Shown piece after piece: positions 5,032 to 11,315 of a DNA stretch of 11,315 bases. Below the pieces are notes generated by a model. That model had not been told where the DNA came from and made no database searches. It worked only from the letters and a program-made list of their open reading frames with translations. This DNA comes from CAYLJO01 sp964383905. Its GTDB lineage: Bacteria > Acidobacteriota > Blastocatellia > Pyrinomonadales > Pyrinomonadaceae. Every line of letters begins with the position of its first letter. The stretch's first letter is position 1. The stretch spans positions 1 to 11,315 of the forward strand of contig CAYLJO010000196.1 of the NCBI GenBank assembly GCA_964383905.1, written 5' to 3'. Position numbers and translations under genes: made by a program.

Positions 5032-8000
5032 ATGTTCAAAAGATCTTTCCCCCTTATCTTTAGAGTGTGCGCGGCACTCGCCTGCTCGATCATGATGGCC
5101 ATCGGCGCTCTTTCTCAATCCCAGGCGACGACGGGAAATATTGAGGGTCGCGTGCTCGACCCACAGAACGCCGCTGTACCGGGTGTGTCGGTGACGGCGA
5201 CGAACCAACAGACTGGTCTGGAGAAGAGCGCCAGCACCGACAGCCAAGGCGACTATCGTGTGATCCTGTTGCCGCCCGGAACCTATGCTGTGCGCGCAAA
5301 CGCACAGGGCTTTGCCCAGTCGGAGGTTAAAGATGTCACCGTCACGGTCGGCAGTAAAACACCGGTCGATATCAAACTTTCTATCAGCGGCGCAAGTGGG
5401 TCGGTAACCATCAATAGTGAGGCGCCGATTGTGGAGACTACTCGCACCTCCATCTCTTCCACCGTCAACCAGCGCGCGATCGAAAATTTACCGATCAACG
5501 GCCGCAATTACCAGGACTTTGCGACGCTGACGCCGGGCGTCATCCGCGACCCGCGCGGCGGCGACCTCTCGGTCGGCGGCCAGCGCGGCACTCTCAATAG
5601 CGTGCAGGTGGATGGTGTCGACAATAACAACACCTTTTTCGGGCAGTCACTTGGTCGTGGCGGTGTCCGTCCCCCCTATCAATTTTCCGAGGAATCCGTC
5701 CAGGAGTTTCAGGTCAACCAGAACGGCTTCTCGGCTGAGTTCGGACGCGCCGGCGGGGCGGTCATTAATGTCGTGACGCGCTCCGGAACGAACCAGTTTC
5801 ATGGCGGCGGGTTCGAGTACTTTAGAAAAGAGGCGCTCAACGCTAACGACCCGACAACCATCGCCACGGAGGCGCGGCGCGGACTGCCGAACAAGCGCCC
5901 CCCCTCAAAAATAAACCAGTTCGGCGCGCGCCTCAGCGGCCCTCTCGTCAAAAACCGCGCGTTCTTCTTTTTCACCTATGACGGGCAGCGCTCAAACATC
6001 CCGCAGGTGCTCGACGTGCCTAATCTAGCCTCACAGCCGGCGAGCATCCAGACCCTCCTGCTGCCGAAGCTGGGTACTTATCAGGTAGGGCGCAACCAGA
6101 ACGTCTTCCTGGGCAAGACTGATGTGGCGCTCAACGGGCGCAACCAGTTATCGCTGCGCTATAACCATCAGGGCTTTGACGGGATAAACAACGAGAATAA
6201 TGGGCCGCTGAGCGCCCAAGAGCACTCCGGCGATAGCCTGGTGAAGAGTGACACTTTTTCCGGCACGCTCGCCTCCACGCTTTCTCAAAAGGTGGTCAAC
6301 GAGTTCCGCTTCCAATTTGCGAGAGACAAAGAGCCCGGCCTGGCTAACAGCGACCTGGCTGAAGCCTCCATCAACACCGGCGCCGGCAACCTCTTTATCG
6401 GGCGCAACAATTTCAGCCCCCGCGAGACGACGATTAAACGCGTACAGTTCATCGACAATCTGTCGTACGTCCGCGGCCGGAGCAACTACAAATTCGGCGC
6501 TGATTTTAATTTCGATCGGATCCTTAATTTCTTCCCGGGTTTGTTCAGCGGATCATACACGTTCCCGTCCTACGCAGCCTTCGCGAGCAATGCGCCGACC
6601 GTCTACACGCAAAACTTTCCCGGTCTGAACACGAGCGGCGGGACCACGCACCCCGATAGCTCTGACTACGCCCTGTTTGCGCAGGACGACATGCGTTGGA
6701 CGCCGAAACTGACGCTCAACCTCGGCGTCCGTTACGATTACCAAAAACTAGCATGCCCGCCTGTGAGGAACCCGGACCCGCTGCTTCTCGCGAACGGGAT
6801 TGACACAGGCCGCTGCCCGAGCGATAAGAACAACTTCGCGCCGCGCGTCGGCTTCAGCTACGCGTTTGACGAGAAGACGGTGATCCGGGGTGGTTACGGT
6901 ATCTTCTACGGCCGCACGCCGGCGATCGTGCTTGGCACCGCTCATTCGCAAAATGGCATAAACGTTACTGGTATAACCTTGAGGGGGTCAGCGATCGCCG
7001 CGGCGGGGCTCTCTTACCCGAATTTCTTGAGCGCCCCTCCGGGCGGCGCGTCCTCGAACCCAAACCTGTACGTGTTTGCCGAAAACTACGAGCAGCCGTA
7101 CGTCCAGCAGGCGCGGTTCGGCGTCGAGCGAGAGATCACTGCGAACCTGAGCCTGTCGGCCACCTACCTGTTCTTCAGAGGCGTGCACCTGACGCGCACA
7201 CGCGATGTCAATCTTTTCGCGCCCACGCCGCTTCCTGTCGCTGGCCCCGACGGGCAGACCTATACGTTCTTAAGGTTCCCGACCGCGCGACCGATCTCAC
7301 GCCCCTCGGGTCAGTCCTACAATCGCGTCAGCTTGTTTGAGAGTGCGGCCAATTCCCTCTACCACGGGCTTGCCATCCAGGCGACACAACGCTTTTCACA
7401 TGGCTTTCAATTCATTGCCGCTTACGCTTTCTCGAAAGCCAAGGATGATCGACCCGATCAAACAACCGTAGTGGTCGGGGCCGACGATGCCAAGATCGTT
7501 CAGAATCAAATCAATCCGAGCGAGGATTACGCCCGATCGGATGTCGATCTGCGCCACCGCCTCGCCTTCAGTCCGGTTTATGAGACGGGCCGTTTCACGC
7601 GCAGTGAAAACCGGGTCTTACGAGCGCTGCTGAGCGACTACGTGATCTCCAGCATCATGCAGTTGCAGTCGGGTTTGCCCTACTCAGCGGTGGTGAGCGG
7701 TGATCCTAACAATGACGGGAACTTCTCTAATGACCGTTTGCCGGGAACGCGGCGTAATCAATTCACGACGCCAGCCGTCTACCAGTTCGACCTTCGTCTC
7801 ACCCGTATGATTCGCACCTCTGAAACGACCCGGGTGCGCCTGATCGTTGAAGGCTTCAATATCTTCAATCATCCAAATGTGGTGACGGCAAACACGACCT
7901 TTTTCAACTTTGTCAATACCGCGCCGGCAGGCCAACCGGCCGTCTTTAAGCTTGTCGCGCCTTCGGCTTCCACAGCATTCGGCACACCACGTTCGTTCGC

Positions 8001-8073
8001 CTCGCCGGCCTCCGGGACGACGACGTTTGCGACGCCTCGCCAATTGCAACTCGCCATCAAGTTCGATTTCTAA
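5032..8073 (+). CDS. Oar-like TonB-dependent outer-membrane receptor with N-terminal carboxypeptidase-regulatory-like domain
   Basis: The start is ATG at 5032, behind AAGAGGAG (5021-5028); it gives a 1013-residue precursor with a clear signal peptide (MFKRS, then a hydrophobic stretch to ALSQSQA). The reading frame stays open further upstream to 4945, but that extension lacks a signal peptide and ribosome-binding site. Domains: a carboxypeptidase-regulatory-like beta-sandwich at about 35-118 (GNIEGRVLDPQNAAVPGVSV, with GDYRVILLPPGTYAV), a plug at about 140-255 (NLPINGRNYQDF, VQVDGVDNN, GGAVINVVTRSGTNQFHG), then a long beta-barrel region ending in LAIKFDF with the terminal aromatic expected for outer-membrane insertion. 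It imports a substrate across the outer membrane using TonB energy; the substrate is unknown and cannot be read from sequence. Such roughly 1000-residue Oar-like receptors are abundant in Acidobacteriota. No TonB/Exb genes or obvious substrate enzymes are adjacent. Confidence 0.93.
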   Translation: MFKRSFPLIFRVCAALACSIMMAIGALSQSQATTGNIEGRVLDPQNAAVPGVSVTATNQQTGLEKSASTDSQGDYRVILLPPGTYAVRANAQGFAQSEVKDVTVTVGSKTPVDIKLSISGASGSVTINSEAPIVETTRTSISSTVNQRAIENLPINGRNYQDFATLTPGVIRDPRGGDLSVGGQRGTLNSVQVDGVDNNNTFFGQSLGRGGVRPPYQFSEESVQEFQVNQNGFSAEFGRAGGAVINVVTRSGTNQFHGGGFEYFRKEALNANDPTTIATEARRGLPNKRPPSKINQFGARLSGPLVKNRAFFFFTYDGQRSNIPQVLDVPNLASQPASIQTLLLPKLGTYQVGRNQNVFLGKTDVALNGRNQLSLRYNHQGFDGINNENNGPLSAQEHSGDSLVKSDTFSGTLASTLSQKVVNEFRFQFARDKEPGLANSDLAEASINTGAGNLFIGRNNFSPRETTIKRVQFIDNLSYVRGRSNYKFGADFNFDRILNFFPGLFSGSYTFPSYAAFASNAPTVYTQNFPGLNTSGGTTHPDSSDYALFAQDDMRWTPKLTLNLGVRYDYQKLACPPVRNPDPLLLANGIDTGRCPSDKNNFAPRVGFSYAFDEKTVIRGGYGIFYGRTPAIVLGTAHSQNGINVTGITLRGSAIAAAGLSYPNFLSAPPGGASSNPNLYVFAENYEQPYVQQARFGVEREITANLSLSATYLFFRGVHLTRTRDVNLFAPTPLPVAGPDGQTYTFLRFPTARPISRPSGQSYNRVSLFESAANSLYHGLAIQATQRFSHGFQFIAAYAFSKAKDDRPDQTTVVVGADDAKIVQNQINPSEDYARSDVDLRHRLAFSPVYETGRFTRSENRVLRALLSDYVISSIMQLQSGLPYSAVVSGDPNNDGNFSNDRLPGTRRNQFTTPAVYQFDLRLTRMIRTSETTRVRLIVEGFNIFNHPNVVTANTTFFNFVNTAPAGQPAVFKLVAPSASTAFGTPRSFASPASGTTTFATPRQLQLAIKFDF

Positions 8074-8205
8074 CGATGGTGGCTCATGGTGGACGAAATC
8101 TAGTGGACTGTTTCGGTCAGGTATTTGGTCCTCCGCAACTTGCAGTCCTTCGGCAGTCCTTTCTCTGTCTGTGAGGTGATGAAGGTTTCAAGTGACATTG
8201 CTTTC

Positions 8206-8214
8206 TGATATAAC
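8206..8214 (+). promoter_or_regulatory. Extended -10 promoter candidate for the second receptor
   Basis: TGATATAAC contains the extended -10 motif (TG, one base, TATAAC). The best -35 at 17 bp is poor (TTTCAA at 8186-8191). It would start transcription near 8221 and leave an untranslated leader of about 110 nt. No riboswitch consensus was recognised in that leader. Confidence 0.4.
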
Positions 8215-8331
8215 TTGCAGCGTAATAGCCACTAAGACGTCCGATGGCGGCAGGTAAACGTGGATTGCTTAAATACTGCTGTAGGCGTCCGGGTGGTCTT
8301 TTCTATTTGAGCAATACATCTTAGGAAGATG

Positions 8332-10662
8332 ATGTGCCGCTTCTTATTCCCTATTCTGGTTCTCTCATTTTTCTTCGGCTTAACTGTCGCGGCGCAGTCT
8401 TCGGCCTCAACCCCGTTGGGCCGGCAGTCGAATAGCCCGCGCATTCTCTCCGGCGTGATCCTCACGCAGCAGAATGAAGCGCTGCCGGGGGTGGCAGTCA
8501 TCGTCCGCTCGGCTTCCGGCGAGCAACGGACAACGAGCGATGCCGGCGGCAACTTCCGGCTCTCAGTCCCGACCAACGAACCTTTAACACTTCGGTTTGA
8601 GAGCAAGAGCATCGACCCGTTAGAAACAACCCTCGACGTGAGCGATGCGACCGAGAATCTTCAGATCAAAGTCACCGTCCGTATCCCGCCGATCCATGAG
8701 AGCGTAGTGATCGCAGCAACGACGCTCGACCCGACGATAGACCGGCGCAACGACACCATCTACAAGAACACGCTCTTCCTCAGAGACGATCAGCTTCTCC
8801 AAACGCTTAACGCGGGCATCAACGCCGGGCAGCACGAGGGCGGCGGCAAGTCGCTCGAAGTCCGCCGCTTCGGCTTCAACCTTGATCACGGCGGCGTCAA
8901 CGGGGGCCTGAAGGTATTGATCGATGGTGTGCAGCAGAATCAGGGCACGCAGGGGCACGGGCAGGGCTACCTTGGACAGTTAAAAAGCCTCACGCTAGAG
9001 CTGGTCGAGGGCGTGGACATTCTCAACGGGCCGTTCAGCGCGCAGTACGGCGACTTCTCTGGCTTGGGGGTCGTGCATATCCGGCTCAAGGAGTCTTTGC
9101 CCGATCAACTCACCCTGCGCTTTCAGGGCGGGTCATTCGACAGCTTCCGCACCTTCATGGCCTACAGCCCAAAACTTGAAAGCGCCGACTCCTTCATCGC
9201 TTATGAAGGCTCACGCACGGACGGGCCGTTTCTTAATCCCCTGCGCTATAAACGCGACAACGTCACCGGCAATTACACGAGGCATCTGAGCGAGAGTCAG
9301 ACCGTAAGTATCAAGCTCAACCTGGGGCGCAATGACTTCTTCTCGTCGGGGCAGATCCCGCTCGACGAAGTAGCCGCGGGACGCCTCGACCACTTCGGCT
9401 TCGTTGACCCGTTCGACGGAGGCCGCGTGCGAACCGCAATCTTCAGCGGCCACTACAAAAGAGATTTGGAGACTGGCGGCGTGCTTAAAGTGGACGGATT
9501 CCTGGGCCGCTCACTCTTCGATCTTTATTCCAACTTCACTTTCTTTCTGAACGATCAAGTTAATGGCGACGAGGTTCAGCAGCACGATTCACGTTGGCAG
9601 GAGGGCGCTAATGTTCAATATCTGCGCCCCTTTAAGCTGTTCGGTCGGCAAGCCCTCTTCACCGCCGGGGCGAACTTTCACGCCAACCAGATCAACGTCG
9701 GACTTAACCACACGGTCAGGCGCAACCCGATTGAGCGCGTCACGAGCGCGCAGGCCCGTGTGACAAACACTGCCGGTTATGTGCAACAGGGGATGGATTT
9801 CTTCCGGGGGCGGCTGCACCTGGAAGGCGGGTTGCGCTACGACTACTTCCGCTTCAGTGTCGGTGACAAAGTTAACCCGCCCTCTTCTGGCGCGCAGGGC
9901 GCGGGAAGCGTTCAGCCCAAAGCCAGCGTCTCTTACACGCCGTCCGCCCGCTTCCCCGCGACGATCTATTTCAACTACGGGCGCGGCATCTCCAGCCAGG
10001 ACGCGCGCGGCGTCGTGCAGCAGCCGTCGGGCCCCAAAATCTCGACCACGGATTTCTACCAGCTCGGCACGGCGCACAACACCAAACGGTTTTCGCTCAG
10101 CACCGATCTCTTTTTCATTGATCGCTCCAACGAGCAGGTCTATATCCCGGATGACGGCAGCTTCGAGTTTAAGGGCCCGAGCCGCGCTTACGGTTATGAA
10201 GCTAAGGCATCGGCGCGCGTCATGCGCCATCTAACCATTAACGGCGGGTTGACGCAGGTGATGAACGCCTTCTATCGCGGCACGTCGCCGAGAGTGTACG
10301 TGGACAGCGCTCCCCACACGGTCGCCAACGGCGGGTTGACCTTCACCGGCTATCGTGGCTACACCGGCTCGCTTGAGTACCGGCACATCGGCAACTATCG
10401 CTTGGACGGACAAGACGCCAGGATTCGGGCATCGGGGTTGGACGTGATTGACCTGAGCATGAGCAAGACGATCCGCCCCTGGGTGGACTTCAACCTCTCG
10501 GTAGATAATCTGACGAACAAACGCTATTACGAGACGCAGAACTATTTTGAATCACGGTCGCGTCCGGGCGATCCGGTTTTGGCACGCATTCACGGCACGC
10601 CCGGCTACCCCTTCGGCCTAACAGCAGGTTTGACGTTCCGCTTATTCAAGAAAAAGGAATAA
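8332..10662 (+). CDS. TonB-dependent outer-membrane receptor with N-terminal carboxypeptidase-regulatory-like domain
   Basis: A 776-residue precursor. Of two adjacent ATGs, the second (8332) has better spacing to AGGA (8323-8326) than the first (8329). The signal peptide runs through the hydrophobic FLFPILVLSFFFGLTVAA. A carboxypeptidase-regulatory-like domain spans about 38-118 (SGVILTQQNEALPGVAVIV, TSDAGGNFRLSVP), the plug about 145-252 (VLIDGVQQNQGTQGHGQGY, VDILNGPFSAQYGDFSGLGV), and the barrel about 260-776, with the family-typical C-terminal region DLSMSKTIRPWVDF, VDNLTNKRYYE and GYPFGLTAGLTFRLF. It is closer to the classical siderophore/vitamin/metal receptor size than its neighbour and is not a duplicate of it. 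The plug region is glycine-, glutamine- and histidine-rich (GQHEGGGK, LDHGGVNGG, QGHGQGY), but a metal-binding role is speculation. The last aromatic is followed by a charged KKKE tail, where many barrels end directly on the aromatic. Substrate unknown. Confidence 0.92.
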   Translation: MCRFLFPILVLSFFFGLTVAAQSSASTPLGRQSNSPRILSGVILTQQNEALPGVAVIVRSASGEQRTTSDAGGNFRLSVPTNEPLTLRFESKSIDPLETTLDVSDATENLQIKVTVRIPPIHESVVIAATTLDPTIDRRNDTIYKNTLFLRDDQLLQTLNAGINAGQHEGGGKSLEVRRFGFNLDHGGVNGGLKVLIDGVQQNQGTQGHGQGYLGQLKSLTLELVEGVDILNGPFSAQYGDFSGLGVVHIRLKESLPDQLTLRFQGGSFDSFRTFMAYSPKLESADSFIAYEGSRTDGPFLNPLRYKRDNVTGNYTRHLSESQTVSIKLNLGRNDFFSSGQIPLDEVAAGRLDHFGFVDPFDGGRVRTAIFSGHYKRDLETGGVLKVDGFLGRSLFDLYSNFTFFLNDQVNGDEVQQHDSRWQEGANVQYLRPFKLFGRQALFTAGANFHANQINVGLNHTVRRNPIERVTSAQARVTNTAGYVQQGMDFFRGRLHLEGGLRYDYFRFSVGDKVNPPSSGAQGAGSVQPKASVSYTPSARFPATIYFNYGRGISSQDARGVVQQPSGPKISTTDFYQLGTAHNTKRFSLSTDLFFIDRSNEQVYIPDDGSFEFKGPSRAYGYEAKASARVMRHLTINGGLTQVMNAFYRGTSPRVYVDSAPHTVANGGLTFTGYRGYTGSLEYRHIGNYRLDGQDARIRASGLDVIDLSMSKTIRPWVDFNLSVDNLTNKRYYETQNYFESRSRPGDPVLARIHGTPGYPFGLTAGLTFRLFKKKE

Positions 10663-10705
10663 GGCTTTACCCAACAGCCGATAATAAGGGTCATTCTCAG
10701 CTTGC

Positions 10706-10918
10706 CTATCTAGACCCAAGCCGGCATTCGTTATGAACGATGAGGTCGATTAACCGGTCTGGTTGAAAATTGCTGACGCCAACAGCTCTGGTCTTGCCCT
10801 CGCGATACAGCTCCTCCATCGCCCGCCGCGAGCCGTAAACATCTGCGAAAGGCTGATGTATCAGATATAAATCTAGATCATCCGGTCGCAGCCTCCTCAA
10901 CGATCTTTCAAAACTTCT
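10706..10918 (-). pseudogene. Internal fragment of an aldo/keto reductase, truncated at both ends
   Basis: In one minus-strand frame the residues RSFERSLRRLRPDDLDLY, then LIHQPFADVYGSRRAMEELY, then REGKTRAVGVSNFQPDRL, match the central part of NADPH-dependent aldo/keto reductases: the LDLYLIHQP strand with the catalytic-region histidine, and the GVSNF loop. A full family member has about 270-330 residues; only about 63 are present. The N-terminal part with the catalytic Asp, Tyr and Lys is missing, and after IVHNE (10727) the frame reads CRLGSR and stops, where the usual NQIE continuation is expected. A TTG at 10898-10900 could only open a dead fragment. The first residues overlap the 3' end of the hybrid-kinase gene in another frame. 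It is a remnant, almost certainly non-functional. Confidence 0.8.
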
Positions 10919-11315
10919 CTGACTCTGTTTAGGAGCACTTTCGGCGTGAACGGCTTCTCCAGAAACGGCGTGCCAGGGTCTAACACCCCGTGATGCACGA
11001 TCGCGTCATCCGTGTACCCTGACATGTAGAGCACCCGCACCTTTGGGCGCAACGGCGCGAGCCGTTCGGCCAACTCCGGCCCGCTCATCAGCGGCATCAC
11101 CACGTCGGTCAGGAGCAGGTCAATCGCGCCCTCGTGCCGCTCGCAGATGCGCAGCGCCTCCTCGCCGTTGGCCGCCTCCACCACCTCGTAGCCGTTCATC
11201 TGGAGGATGTTTCTCGCCAACCCCCTGACCATCGCCTCATCCTCCACCAACAGAACAGTACCCGTGCCCCGCGGTAAAGCGGCCTCGGTAGTCCTTGGCT
11301 TAACGGCTTCGACCT
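10897..11315 (-). CDS. C-terminal receiver domain of a hybrid sensor histidine kinase (5' part outside the window)
   Basis: The frame is open from the window's right edge to a TGA at 10897-10899, 138 residues in view. A short proline- and charge-rich linker (VEAVKPRTTEAALPRGTG) leads into a full receiver: VLLVEDE acidic pair, DLLLTDVVMP with the phospho-acceptor Asp (residue 70 from the edge), YMSGYTDD with the conserved Ser, and FLEKPFTPKVL with the conserved Lys. The wording is typical of receivers attached to the end of PAS-containing hybrid kinases, and the linker extending off the edge favours that over a stand-alone CheY-like protein starting at the GTG at 11248-11250. All key residues are present, so the domain looks functional. 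Its role would be phosphoryl transfer within a phosphorelay. Its stop codon overlaps the aldo/keto reductase remnant. Confidence 0.85.
   Translation of the reverse strand, partial: VEAVKPRTTEAALPRGTGTVLLVEDEAMVRGLARNILQMNGYEVVEAANGEEALRICERHEGAIDLLLTDVVMPLMSGPELAERLAPLRPKVRVLYMSGYTDDAIVHHGVLDPGTPFLEKPFTPKVLLNRVREVLKDR

Noticed and set aside
7684..8049. 121-codon minus-strand frame inside the first receptor gene, and similar long antisense frames such as 9589-10230
   Set aside because: They are antisense shadows of well-supported receptor genes, with arginine/alanine-rich translations and no domains.
8215..8331. Cobalamin riboswitch upstream of the second receptor, suggested by a GCCACT string
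   Set aside because: No B12-box consensus or the other conserved blocks are present; a single hexamer is not evidence.

Overview
The window looks like a chromosomal segment of an Acidobacteriota-type bacterium. This is inferred, not proven. The main pointers are two large outer-membrane TonB-dependent receptors whose N-termini carry a carboxypeptidase-regulatory-like domain (the Oar-like style abundant in that phylum), together with a hybrid sensor kinase tail and a moderately high-GC coding style. No rRNA, tRNA, CRISPR array, transposase or integrase was seen.

Left half (1-4261), all genes on the minus strand. Read in the direction of transcription, an OmpR-type response regulator (start 4261) overlaps an HDLRTPL-type histidine kinase. 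After a 93-nt gap holding a perfect 8-bp inverted repeat comes a membrane protein fusing a DedA domain to a PAP2 phosphatase, and its stop overlaps the start of a second, BcrC-like PAP2 phosphatase. The simplest reading is a signalling pair followed by a lipid-carrier recycling pair (undecaprenyl-pyrophosphate dephosphorylation and return of the monophosphate across the membrane). At the extreme left a minus-strand gene begins like a B12-binding radical SAM protein but stops resembling that family after about 26 codons.

Middle (4262-5031) has no convincing intact gene. It holds the most unusual regulatory signal of the window: a plus-strand promoter with the architecture of a MerR-family operator (TTGACC, 20-bp spacer filled by a 22-bp near-palindrome, TACACT). 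A Shine-Dalgarno sequence follows, then what looks like the first dozen codons of a merR-like gene, which hits a stop at once. This appears to be a stranded metal-type operator with a decayed regulator.

Right half (5032-10662) carries two plus-strand TonB-dependent receptors of 1013 and 776 residues, the second with an extended -10 promoter candidate and a leader of about 110 nt. They are different in sequence and are not duplicates. No TonB/ExbB/ExbD genes are present, so energisation must come from elsewhere.

Right edge (10706-11315), minus strand. The C-terminal receiver domain of a hybrid histidine kinase enters from outside the window. Its last codons overlap, in another frame, a short internal fragment of an aldo/keto reductase truncated at both ends. 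With the radical SAM stub and the merR stub, this makes three gene fragments with abrupt homology breaks in about 11 kb, suggesting repeated small rearrangements.
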